From NCBI RefSeq assembly GCF_000022085.1, contig NC_011894.1:4455001-4519000 (forward strand): a stretch of 64,000 nucleotides of DNA. The letters run 5' to 3'. Of this stretch, positions 38,517 to 46,795 are shown in pieces. Every line of letters starts with the position of its first letter. The first letter of the stretch is position 1. Under the pieces are notes generated by a model. That model had not been told where the DNA came from. It was given only the letters and a program-made list of their open reading frames with translations, and ran no database searches. Source of the stretch: Methylobacterium nodulans ORS 2060. Its GTDB lineage: Bacteria; Pseudomonadota; Alphaproteobacteria; Rhizobiales; Beijerinckiaceae. A program made the translations under genes and the position numbers.

Positions 38517-40352
38517 TCATCCTGAGGTACTGGCGAGCGGCTGCGTCGCGGCCTCGAGCCAGGCCCGGGTCTCGGGGTCGAGGAGCCGAGAGAGCGCCTC
38601 GCGGACGCGGGCGTGATAGGCATCGACCCAGGCGGCCTCGGCGGGCGTGAGAAGCTCCGCCGCGATCAGCGTCCGGTCGATCGGCGCAAGCGTGAGGGTC
38701 TCGAAGCCGAGCATCGGCCGCTCTCCGCCGGGAATCGCGCGCTCCTCCACCAGGACCAGGTTCTCGATCCGGATGCCGTAGGCGCCCGCCCGGTAGTAGC
38801 CGGGCTCGTTCGACAGGATCATGCCCGGCTGCAGGGCCGTCGTGCCGGTCTTGGCGATGCGCTGCGGCCCCTCGTGCACGGACAGGAAGGCGCCGACCCC
38901 GTGGCCGGTGCCGTGGTCGAAATCGAGCCCCGCCTCCCAGAGCGGGCGGCGCGCGAAGCCGTCGATCTGAGCCCCCGTCGTACCCCGCGGAAAGACCGCG
39001 GTGGCGATCGCGATGTGGCCCTTGAGCACGCGCGTGAAGCGGTCGCGCATCTCCGGCGTGGGCGCCCCCACCGCGACCGTGCGGGTGATGTCCGTCGTGC
39101 CGTCGACATATTGCGCGCCGGAATCGATCAGGAACAGCTCGCCCGGCCGCACCGTCCGGTCGGTGGCCTTCGTCACCCGGTAGTGGACGATGGCCCCGTT
39201 CGGCCCGCTTCCGGAGATCGTCGGGAAGGAGACGTCGCGCAGCTCGCCGGTCTCGGCGCGGAAGGCTTCGAGACGCGCGACCGCCGCGATCTCGCTGACC
39301 CGGCCCTCCGGCGCCTCGCGGGCGAGCCAGGCCAGGAAACGCGTCACCGCGGCCCCGTCGCGCCGGTGCGCCGCCCGCGAACCGTCGATCTCGGCCGCGT
39401 TCTTGACCGCCTTCATCCCGGTGATCGGGTCCGGGCCGATATCCGTCGTGCCGCCAGCCTCCTCGATGCGGCGGCGCAGGGCGACCGCACCCGTCGCCGC
39501 ATCGAGCCGCACCCGGGCCCCCGCGCGGCCGAGCGCGGCGAGGGACGCGGGCAGCCCCGCCGGATCCATGCGCTCGGCCAGGCCGTCGAGGGCCGCCGCC
39601 GCCTCGGGCGTCACCTTGGCGGCGTCGAGGAAGAGGGTGGCGGAGCCCTCGCGGGGAATGATGGCGTAGCCGAGCGGCAGGGGCGTATGGGCGACATCGC
39701 CGCCGCGCAGGTTGAACACCCAGGCGAGGTTGTGCGGGTCCGAGACGACGAGGGCATCGGCCTTCGCCTTGGCGAGCGCCTCGCGCACCCGGTCGAGCTT
39801 GCGCGCGGCCGCCTCGCCGGCGAGCGCCTCCGGGTGCGGCACGACCGGCGCCCGCGGCGCAGGCGGCCGATCGATCCAGATCTGGTCCACGAGGTTGAGG
39901 CCCGTGGGCTCAAGCCGCCCGCCCGCTTCCTTCGCGGCCCGTTCGAGCCGCGCGAACCCATCCGGCGTGTGCAGCCAGGGGTCGTAGGCGAGGATGCCGC
40001 CCGCGGGCAGATTCGCCTCGATCCAGGCTTCGGCCGAGGTCTCGGCGAGGGGAACCGGCGTGATGACGCTGGTGTCGACCTGCTCGGCGGCCTGGAGCGT
40101 GTAGCGCCCGTCGACCACCAGGGCGGCCCGGTCCGCCAGGATCACGGCGGTGCCGGCCGAGCCGGTGAAGCCCGTGAGCCAGGCGAGGCGCTCCGCATAG
40201 GGCGGGACGTATTCGGACTGGTGCTCGTCGGCCCGCGGCACCACGAAGCCCGAGAAGCCCTTCTGGAGCATGGCGGCGCGGAGCGCCGCGATGCGGGCGG
40301 CGCCGGCGCGGTGGCTGGGATCGTCGAAGGTCTGGAAGCGGGCCTGCGTCAT
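38517..40352 (-). CDS. aminopeptidase P family protein (long, three-domain form)
   Basis: A 611-residue M24 metallopeptidase that cleaves X-Pro bonds at N-termini. ATG 40352 (MTQARFQTFDDPSHRAGA) was preferred over a TTG two codons earlier. Two creatinase-like N-terminal domains are followed by the catalytic pita-bread domain (about 300-610). Metal ligands are in LIDSGAQYVDGTTDITRT (two Asp), GTGHGVGAFL (His), LSNEPGYYR (Glu) and RIENLVLVEE (Glu). The size and PHNLAWVFNLRGGDVAHTPL match the XPNPEP1-type cytosolic enzyme and not the shorter E. coli PepP. It is convergent with the RND gene. Confidence 0.93.
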   Translation of the reverse strand: MTQARFQTFDDPSHRAGAARIAALRAAMLQKGFSGFVVPRADEHQSEYVPPYAERLAWLTGFTGSAGTAVILADRAALVVDGRYTLQAAEQVDTSVITPVPLAETSAEAWIEANLPAGGILAYDPWLHTPDGFARLERAAKEAGGRLEPTGLNLVDQIWIDRPPAPRAPVVPHPEALAGEAAARKLDRVREALAKAKADALVVSDPHNLAWVFNLRGGDVAHTPLPLGYAIIPREGSATLFLDAAKVTPEAAAALDGLAERMDPAGLPASLAALGRAGARVRLDAATGAVALRRRIEEAGGTTDIGPDPITGMKAVKNAAEIDGSRAAHRRDGAAVTRFLAWLAREAPEGRVSEIAAVARLEAFRAETGELRDVSFPTISGSGPNGAIVHYRVTKATDRTVRPGELFLIDSGAQYVDGTTDITRTVAVGAPTPEMRDRFTRVLKGHIAIATAVFPRGTTGAQIDGFARRPLWEAGLDFDHGTGHGVGAFLSVHEGPQRIAKTGTTALQPGMILSNEPGYYRAGAYGIRIENLVLVEERAIPGGERPMLGFETLTLAPIDRTLIAAELLTPAEAAWVDAYHARVREALSRLLDPETRAWLEAATQPLASTSG

Positions 40353-40437
40353 GGCCAAGGCCTACGCTGCGCGGGCGGGCGCGGCAATGGGGCGGGGGAG
40401 CATGGCTTGCAGGGCACTGCCTCGGGCGGGCGGGCCC

Positions 40438-41562
40438 TCAGTAGAGGGGGTCGAGTCTCACATTCGGGATCACGAAGGGGCCCACCGCGACCTTGCCGCC
40501 CGCGAGCCGCACCGGCGGCAGGGGCTTGAGCGCGGCCTCGTCCGGCCGGCCGGACGCAGGGGCCTCCTCGCGCCGCCGGCCGCCGCCGAGCAGCTGGCCG
40601 ACGAGGTTTCCGATCAGGGCCGCGTTCGCTCCCCCGACCCGCTCGCCGAGCTGCTCGGTGACGAGGGGCGCGATCACCGCGTCGAGCCCGGCCGTGCGCA
40701 CATCGAGCTGGCCGGCGAGCCGGTGCGATTCGTCGAGCGCGAGCGTGCCCTGGGCCTGGAGGCGGCTGCGGCCTTTCTCGGCGGACAGCCGCGTCAGCGC
40801 GACGCTGCCGCCCGCCAGGCGCCAGCGCTCCAGCTCCTCGGCGAGCGGCCGCGTGCGGAGGCCCGCCGCGCGGCTCGCCGTCGCATCGAGGCCAAGATCG
40901 GCCGGCTCCGTCCCGCCGAGGATCGGGTCGAGGAGCGGCAGCGTCGCCTGGGTGACCCGCGCGCTCAGGTCGACGGCGCCGTCGGATTCGAAGCGGCCCG
41001 GCGTCGGGCGGGCATGCAACTCGAGATGCTCCGCCGTAAAGGCGATCGGCTGCCCCGCGGCGCCCGGCACCTCGACGCCCGTGACCTGACCCCGCAGATC
41101 GTCCGTCACCAGGGAGGCGCGCTGGAAGCCCCCGTCCGTGAGGTGCAGCGAGGCTTCGAGGAGCCGCCACGTCACGTCGCCGACCTTGCCCTCCTGCTCG
41201 ACGTGGAAGGGGCCGTCCGCCTCGACGATGACGTGACGGGGCTGGTAGATCTGCGCCACCGCCACGACCGGCCCGACCGAGAAGGTCACGTCGGAGCGCG
41301 CGAAGCGCAGGGCGGCGCAGCGCAGTTCGAGGCGGAACGGATAGCCGCCGAGGCTGCGGTCGCTGCAGGTCCAGCTGCGGCCGGCCTGCGCCTCGCGGGC
41401 GAACCACTGGTCGACCGCTTCCTCGGCCCGGCCGCGGACCCAGACCCAGCCGGCCGACCACAGGGCCGCGACGAGGACGAGCAGGATGAAGGGGGCGAAG
41501 AGGCCGATTCGCCCGCGATGCTGCGCCGGCACATCCCCGTCGGTCTCGGTCGTCCGCACCAT
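40438..41562 (-). CDS. DUF2125 domain protein
   Basis: A 374-residue envelope protein from ATG 41562. A cytoplasmic N-terminus is followed by one membrane helix (IGLFAPFILLVLVAALWSAGWVWV) and a long periplasmic beta-rich domain of the DUF2125 family (SLGGYPFRLELRCAALRF, VGPVVAVAQIYQPRHVIVEADGP). The family occurs in Hyphomicrobiales and has no proven function; resemblance to AsmA-like proteins has been noted. It is divergent from chaC with 81 bp between the starts. The C-terminus ends in PFVIPNVRLDPLY. Confidence 0.85.
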   Translation of the reverse strand: MVRTTETDGDVPAQHRGRIGLFAPFILLVLVAALWSAGWVWVRGRAEEAVDQWFAREAQAGRSWTCSDRSLGGYPFRLELRCAALRFARSDVTFSVGPVVAVAQIYQPRHVIVEADGPFHVEQEGKVGDVTWRLLEASLHLTDGGFQRASLVTDDLRGQVTGVEVPGAAGQPIAFTAEHLELHARPTPGRFESDGAVDLSARVTQATLPLLDPILGGTEPADLGLDATASRAAGLRTRPLAEELERWRLAGGSVALTRLSAEKGRSRLQAQGTLALDESHRLAGQLDVRTAGLDAVIAPLVTEQLGERVGGANAALIGNLVGQLLGGGRRREEAPASGRPDEAALKPLPPVRLAGGKVAVGPFVIPNVRLDPLY

Positions 41563-41643
41563 CGGCCTTAGCCTCCGCTCGCGATTGAACCGGGTCTCCC
41601 TAGCTGCTACCGGCCGCGGCCGGCAAGGCGGGGAGGGCAAAGC

Positions 41644-42189
41644 GTGGGCATTGGCGACGTAACCGCGGATCTGTGGGTGTTCGGGTACGGGTCGCTGATG
41701 TGGAACCCGGGCTTCCCGGCGGTCGAGCGGCGCAAGGCGCAGCTGCGCGGCTACCATCGGGCGCTCTGCGTGCTCTCGCATGTCCATCGCGGCACGCCGG
41801 AGCGGCCGGGCCTCGTGCTCGGCCTCGACCGCGGCGGCAGCTGCCGAGGCGTCGCCTTCCGGATCGCGGAGACGGAATCCGCCGCGACGCTCGCCTATCT
41901 GCGCGCCCGCGAGCAGGTCACGGCGGTCTATGTCGAGCGCCGGCTCGGGGTGACCCTCGAGGACGGGCGCCGCGTCACCGCCGTGACCTACCTCGTCGAC
42001 CGCACCCACCCGCAATATGCCGGCCGTCTGCCGGAGGCGGAGCTGCTGCGCCTCGTGCGCCAGGGGCTCGGCCGCTCCGGCGCCAATCCCGATTACGTCC
42101 GCAACACCCACCAGCACCTGCTGGCGATGGGGGTCGCCGACCCGCTGCTGGCCCGGATCGCCGCGGCCTGCGCGGTGCCGAGCCCGTGA
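41644..42189 (+). CDS. ChaC-like gamma-glutamylcyclotransferase
   Basis: A 181-residue enzyme from GTG 41644. The substrate loop is WVFGYGSLMWNPGFPAVERR (FGYGSLxWxP signature), with RALCVLSHVHRGTPERPGLVL and the C-terminal HPQYAGRLPEAELLRLVRQG, all typical of ChaC. It releases 5-oxoproline from glutathione, giving Cys-Gly. The catalytic Glu expected in the middle of the fold is probably in LRAREQVTAVYVERRL. Single gene, divergent from DUF2125; the MFS gene follows. Confidence 0.9.
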   Translation: MGIGDVTADLWVFGYGSLMWNPGFPAVERRKAQLRGYHRALCVLSHVHRGTPERPGLVLGLDRGGSCRGVAFRIAETESAATLAYLRAREQVTAVYVERRLGVTLEDGRRVTAVTYLVDRTHPQYAGRLPEAELLRLVRQGLGRSGANPDYVRNTHQHLLAMGVADPLLARIAAACAVPSP

Positions 42190-42275
42190 GCGGCAAAGAT
42201 TGGATCGACCTTTTTCCGCCCGTCATGCGTTGCTCAGGTCCGCGCCGGCTTCGGGCGCACGAGGATCATGCGTCG

Positions 42276-43562
42276 ATGCAGGCCACCTCCCATCTCGCGC
42301 TCATCAACGTCTTCGTCGGCGACATCCAGGGAGGGCTCGGCCCTTTTCTCGGCACATGGCTGGCGCAGGCCGCGCAGTGGAGCCCGAGCCGGATCGGCCT
42401 CGTCACCACCATCGTGGGCTTCTCGACCCTGGTTCTCAGCGGCCCGCTCGGGGCGCTGGTCGACCGGGTCGGGCGCCCGCGCCTGCTGATCGCGCTGGCC
42501 TGCGCGGCGATCCTGGGCGGGACCGTGATGCTGATGCCCGCCCGCTCCTTCCCGACGGTGCTGGCGGCGCAGTTCGTGGCCGCTCTTGGCGGAACGCTCG
42601 TCGTGCCGGCGGTCGCCGCGCTCACCCTCGGCATGGTCGGCAAGCAGGCTTTCCCGAAGCAGCAGGGACGCAATCAGGCCTACAACCACGTCGGCATCCT
42701 CGGGGCCGCCCTGGCGATCAGCTTCGGCACGCCGGTCTTCGGCCCGAGCATCGCCTTCTGGGTCCTCGGCCTCCTCGCCGTGGGGGCCATCGTCGCGACG
42801 GTCACGACGCCCGGCAGGGCCTGGAATGCCCGCCGGGCGGTCGGCTGGAAGGAGGACGACCCGGACGACAAGCCCGAGCGATCCGCCATCCTGAAGGTGC
42901 TGGGCGACCGGCGGCTCCTGCTGCTCTCGGCGTCCCTGGCCCTGTTCAACCTCGCCAACGGCTCGATGCTGAGCCTGCTCGGCCAGAAGCTCGTCGCGGC
43001 CGGACAGGACGGCACCGGCTGGACCGCGCGCTACGTCATGGTGGCCCAGCTCGTGATGATTCCCGTGGCGCTGCTGGCCGGCTCCCTGGCGGACCGGCGG
43101 GGGCGGCGCCAGCTCCTGATCGCGGCCTGCGCGGTGCTTCCCGTGCGCGCGCTCCTGTCCGCGCTCCTCGACGACCCGGCCTGGCTGATCCTGGCGGAAG
43201 TGCTCGACGGTGTCGCCTCCGGCGTGATCGGCGTCGCGGTGCCCGTGGTCGTGGCCGACCTCACCTGGGGCTCGGGGCGGACCCAGACCGCCCTCGGCAC
43301 GGTCGCGGCCGTCCAGGGTGTCGGCGGCGCGCTCTCGGGCTGGATCGGCGGCCTGCTGGCGATCCACTTCGGCTGGACCTGGACCTTCCTGGCCCTCGGC
43401 CTGCCGGCCCTCTTGAGCCTCGGCCTCGCCCTCTGGCTGGAGGAGACCTGCGCGCCCAGTGGCCAGGATGCGGCGGGCGCGCCCTGCGGGACCATCGGGG
43501 CGGCGAGCCGGCTCCCGCCGGAGGGCCCGCGGCTGGCCTTCGAGGAGCAGGGGCGGGCCTGA
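42276..43562 (+). CDS. MFS transporter
   Basis: A 428-residue permease with about 12 membrane helices. The start ATG 42276 (MQATSHLALINVFVGDIQGG) is used because upstream codons encode Arg-rich residues; an ATG at 42225 is in frame too. The GxLxDRxGRP loop is present as GALVDRVGRPRLL and again as GSLADRRGRRQLL, giving the duplicated six-helix design. The C-terminus after the last helix is Gly/Ala/Pro-rich. The substrate is unknown. It is 86 bp after chaC. Confidence 0.88.
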   Translation: MQATSHLALINVFVGDIQGGLGPFLGTWLAQAAQWSPSRIGLVTTIVGFSTLVLSGPLGALVDRVGRPRLLIALACAAILGGTVMLMPARSFPTVLAAQFVAALGGTLVVPAVAALTLGMVGKQAFPKQQGRNQAYNHVGILGAALAISFGTPVFGPSIAFWVLGLLAVGAIVATVTTPGRAWNARRAVGWKEDDPDDKPERSAILKVLGDRRLLLLSASLALFNLANGSMLSLLGQKLVAAGQDGTGWTARYVMVAQLVMIPVALLAGSLADRRGRRQLLIAACAVLPVRALLSALLDDPAWLILAEVLDGVASGVIGVAVPVVVADLTWGSGRTQTALGTVAAVQGVGGALSGWIGGLLAIHFGWTWTFLALGLPALLSLGLALWLEETCAPSGQDAAGAPCGTIGAASRLPPEGPRLAFEEQGRA

Positions 43563-43919
43563 TGCCGACGGGCCTTGTCAATGACCCTTGGTTCCATTTT
43601 CAAATTGTCGTCAGGCCCAAGGCTTGGCATCGACCATTCGAAATGGGTCAACGGCCCGATGCGTGAGCAAGCGCATCAGCATCTCGGGTCGTTGACATGA
43701 GGCCGGCGACTGGTCGGAATCCGCCTTGAATCCGGTCGATCGCCCGGCCTGCCGGCGCGATGGCCGGATAGACCCGCCCGTTCCGGCCTTATTCGAACGG
43801 ATGAGCCGCATTGTCGACCGCTGAGCGGCGGAGCGGTTGACTCACTCCCGGCGCCATGCTGTGAGGCATACCAATGTCGCATAAGCGCGATCGAGGAAAC
43901 GCAGGGGTGACGCTAAGCG
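43563..43919. other. intergenic region before the ABC operon with dispersed repeat
   Basis: 357 bp. Copy B of dispersed repeat family 2 occupies 43573-43698. A perfect TTGACA is at 43692-43697, but no good -10 is found 17 bp later. No gene is supported. The promoter of the liv-type operon should lie in the right half. Confidence 0.5.
43573..43698 (-). repeat. dispersed extragenic repeat family 2, copy B
   Basis: Reverse-oriented relative of 26652-26790 with the shared words and order described there (minus strand). In this copy the outer hairpin arms are only partly kept. Confidence 0.8.
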
Positions 43920-44708
43920 ATGGCTGAAACCACCACCCATGCCGCGGCCGCGCCGCCGGACATCGTGCTGGCCACGGAAGGCCTGACGATGGAATTCAAG
44001 GGCTTCCGCGCCGTGAACGGCGTGGCGCTTCGGGTCGAGCGCGGCACGATCCACGCGCTGATCGGCCCGAACGGGGCCGGCAAGACCACCTGCTTCAACC
44101 TGCTCACCAAATTCCTCACCCCCACCGCCGGCGCGATCCGCTACAACGGCCGCGACATCACCCGGATGAAGCCCGCCGACGTGGCCCGGCTCGGCTTGGT
44201 GCGCTCCTTCCAGATCTCGGCGGTCTTCCCGCACCTGACCGTCAAGGAGAACGTCCGCATCGCCCTGCAGCGGCGCCAGCGCGGCGATTCCTTCGACTTC
44301 TGGCGCTCCGAGCGCGTGCTGCGCGCCCTCAACGACGAGGCGCTCAGCCTGATCGAGGCGGTGGGCCTGGCCGACTTCGCCGAGGTGCCGGCGGTCGAGC
44401 TGTCCTATGGCCGCAAGCGGGCCCTGGAGATCGCCACCACGCTCGCCCTCGATCCCGCCATGCTGCTGCTCGACGAGCCGATGGCCGGCATGGGGCACGA
44501 GGACGTCGACCGCACCGCCGCCCTGATCCGGCGGGTCTCGGCCAACCGCACCATCCTGATGGTCGAGCACAACCTCTCGGTGGTGGCCTCGCTGTCCGAC
44601 CGCATCACCGTGCTGGCCCGCGGCCAGGTGCTGGCGGAGGGCGACTATGCCACCGTCTCGAAGGATCCCCGCGTGGTCGAGGCCTATATCGGAGCCGGAC
44701 ATGGCTGA
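43920..44708 (+). CDS. livG: branched-chain-type ABC transporter ATP-binding protein LivG
   Basis: A 262-residue ATPase. Walker A is GPNGAGKTT (49-57), the signature motif is replaced by LSYGRKRALEIA as is usual for LivG, and Walker B is MLLLDEPMAGM. The H-loop is MVEHNLSVV. It pairs with LivF to power LivHM import of a hydrophobic amino acid, amide or related compound. First of six genes; its stop overlaps the livF start by 8 bp. The substrate is not determined by the sequence. Confidence 0.92.
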   Translation: MAETTTHAAAAPPDIVLATEGLTMEFKGFRAVNGVALRVERGTIHALIGPNGAGKTTCFNLLTKFLTPTAGAIRYNGRDITRMKPADVARLGLVRSFQISAVFPHLTVKENVRIALQRRQRGDSFDFWRSERVLRALNDEALSLIEAVGLADFAEVPAVELSYGRKRALEIATTLALDPAMLLLDEPMAGMGHEDVDRTAALIRRVSANRTILMVEHNLSVVASLSDRITVLARGQVLAEGDYATVSKDPRVVEAYIGAGHG

Positions 44709-45435
44709 GGCGGCGCTGACGACATCCGCGGCCGCGGCGCCGCTGCTCGCGGTCCAGGGGCTGGAGGGCTGGTACGGCGAGAGCCATGTGCTGCACGGCG
44801 TCAGCTTCGACGTGCGGCCGGGCGAGGTGGTGACGCTGCTCGGCCGCAACGGCGCGGGCAAAACCACGACGCTGCGGGCGATCATCGGGATCCTCGGCAA
44901 GCGCAAGGGCTCGATCCGCTACGCCGGCACCGAGACGATCGGGATGGCCTCGCGCAGCATCGCCAAGCTGGGTCTCGGTTACGTGCCGGAGGAGCGGGGC
45001 ATCTTCTCGAGCCTGTCGGTCTACGAGAACCTGATGCTGCCGCCGCGGGTGAAGCCCGGCGGCATGAGCGTGGAGCAGATCTACACGCTGTTTCCGAACC
45101 TGCAGGAGCGCGCGGGCAGCCAGGGCACCAAGCTGTCGGGGGGCGAGCAGCAGATGCTGGCGATCGGCCGCATCCTGCGCACGGGGGCCAAGCTGATCCT
45201 GCTCGACGAGCCGACCGAGGGGCTTGCGCCGGTGATCGTGCAGCAGATCGGCCGCACGCTGGCCCGGCTGAAGAGCGAGGGCTACACGATCGTGCTGGTG
45301 GAGCAGAACTTCCGCTTCGCCCAGACGGTGGCGGACCGGCATTTCGTGGTCGAGCAGGGGCGGGTGATCGACATGATCCCCAATGCCGAGCTCGACGCCA
45401 ACATCGACAAGCTCCACACCTACCTCGGGGTGTGA
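44701..45435 (+). CDS. livF: branched-chain-type ABC transporter ATP-binding protein LivF
   Basis: A 244-residue ATPase from ATG 44701. Walker A GRNGAGKTT is at 48-56, the signature is TKLSGGEQQMLAIGRIL, Walker B is LILLDEPTEGL (the TEGLAP form diagnostic of LivF), and the H-loop VEQNFRFA has Gln in place of the usual His, also normal in LivF. It overlaps livG by 8 bp and its stop overlaps the next ATG by one base (TGATG). Confidence 0.93.
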   Translation: MAEAALTTSAAAAPLLAVQGLEGWYGESHVLHGVSFDVRPGEVVTLLGRNGAGKTTTLRAIIGILGKRKGSIRYAGTETIGMASRSIAKLGLGYVPEERGIFSSLSVYENLMLPPRVKPGGMSVEQIYTLFPNLQERAGSQGTKLSGGEQQMLAIGRILRTGAKLILLDEPTEGLAPVIVQQIGRTLARLKSEGYTIVLVEQNFRFAQTVADRHFVVEQGRVIDMIPNAELDANIDKLHTYLGV

Positions 45436-46685
45436 TGAGCATCCGGGCCCTCCTTGCCGCGATCGTCGCCGTCCTCGCGGCGGGGGCGGTCCGGGCGCAG
45501 ACACCGGTCAGGATCGGCGTGCTCAACGACCGCTCGGGCGTCTACGCCGACATCTCGGGCGAGGGCTCGGTGGTGGCCGCCCGCATGGCGGTCGAGGATT
45601 TCAAGGCCGCCGAGAAGGGGCTCAAGGTCGAGATCGTCTCGGCCGACCACCAGAACAAGCCCGATGTGGGCGCCTCGCTCGCCCGCCGCTGGTTCGACCG
45701 GGATGGGGTCGACGCGATCTTCGACGTCCCGACCTCCTCGGTTGCGCTCGCGGTCAACGAGGTTGCCCGTGAGCGCAACAAGGTCCTGGTGGACTCAAGC
45801 GCCGGCATCGCGGACCTGACCGGCACCCGATGTTCGCCCAACACCGTGCACTGGACCTTCGACACCGTGGCGCTCGCCAACGGCACCGCGGGCGCGATGG
45901 TCAAGCGCGGCGGCGATACCTGGTTCTTCCTCACCGCCGACTACGCCTTCGGCGAAGCGGTGCAGCGGGATGCCGCCGCCCTCATCGCCCGCCGGGGCGG
46001 GCGGGTGCTCGGCGCGGTCCGGGCGCCGTTCCCGGCCTCGGATGTCACGCCGCTCCTGCGCCTCGCGCAGGGCTCCGGCGCCAAGGTGATCGGGCTCGCC
46101 AATGCGGGCGGCGACACCATCGCGGCCATCCGGCAGGCCGCCAAGCTCGACCTCGCGCGGAGCGGCCAAGCGCTTGCGGGCCTGCTGATCTTCTCGTCGG
46201 ACATCCACGCGCTGACGACGAGGGTCGCGCAGGGCCTGGTGCTCACCGAGCCGTTCTACTGGGACCTCAACGACGCCACCCGCGCCTTCTCGGACCGCTT
46301 CGCGGAAAGGTTCGGCGGGCGGATGCCGACCTCGGCCCAGGCGGGCGTCTATGCGGGCGTGATCCACTACCTCAAGGCGGTCGAGGCGCTGAAATCGGCG
46401 GGTGACGGGGCGCAGGTGGTGGCCAAGATGAAGGAACTGCCCACCGACGACCCGCTGTTCGGCAAGGGCACGATCCGGCCGGACGGGCGCAAGATCCACG
46501 ACATGTATCTGTTCGAGGTGAAGAAGCCGGGCGAGTCGAAGGGGGAATGGGACCTCTACAAGACGCTGGCGACGATCCCCGGTGCCGAGGCCTTCCGGCC
46601 CATGAGCGAGGGCGGCTGCCCCCTCGTCGGCGCGGAAGCCTTGGGCCGGGGCGACGTGGTCCGGCTCGATCGGGCTACGCCGTGA
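45435..46685 (+). CDS. branched-chain-type ABC transporter substrate-binding protein, paralogue 1
   Basis: A 416-residue periplasmic protein. Signal peptide LLAAIVAVLAAGAVRAQ (cleavage about residue 22), then the Peripla_BP_6 fold starting TPVRIGVLNDRSGVYADISG. The motifs KPDVGASLARRWFDRDGVDAIFDVPTSSVAL and DTWFFLTADYAFGEAVQRD fit the family. Residues 303 to about 400 are encoded by a 293-bp stretch identical to that in paralogue 2. After it this protein continues with a tail, GAEALGRGDVVRLDRATP, absent in paralogue 2, which suggests that the stop was moved by the conversion event. Confidence 0.92.
   Translation: MSIRALLAAIVAVLAAGAVRAQTPVRIGVLNDRSGVYADISGEGSVVAARMAVEDFKAAEKGLKVEIVSADHQNKPDVGASLARRWFDRDGVDAIFDVPTSSVALAVNEVARERNKVLVDSSAGIADLTGTRCSPNTVHWTFDTVALANGTAGAMVKRGGDTWFFLTADYAFGEAVQRDAAALIARRGGRVLGAVRAPFPASDVTPLLRLAQGSGAKVIGLANAGGDTIAAIRQAAKLDLARSGQALAGLLIFSSDIHALTTRVAQGLVLTEPFYWDLNDATRAFSDRFAERFGGRMPTSAQAGVYAGVIHYLKAVEALKSAGDGAQVVAKMKELPTDDPLFGKGTIRPDGRKIHDMYLFEVKKPGESKGEWDLYKTLATIPGAEAFRPMSEGGCPLVGAEALGRGDVVRLDRATP
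46338..46630 (+). repeat. 293-bp identical patch, copy in paralogue 1
   Basis: Base-for-base identical with 47699-47991, ending five codons before the stop of paralogue 2. The flanking coding DNA of the two genes differs at many positions, so the identity is confined to this block. Confidence 0.95.
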
Positions 46686-46795
46686 CGGGCGAAGCCTGAT
46701 TCGAACCGCAGGCCCGCGGCACGTAAGGTGGCGCGGGGGACGATCAACGACAATCGGCGCCCCTGTGCGGAGGGCGCTCACCGGAGGAGAGACGG

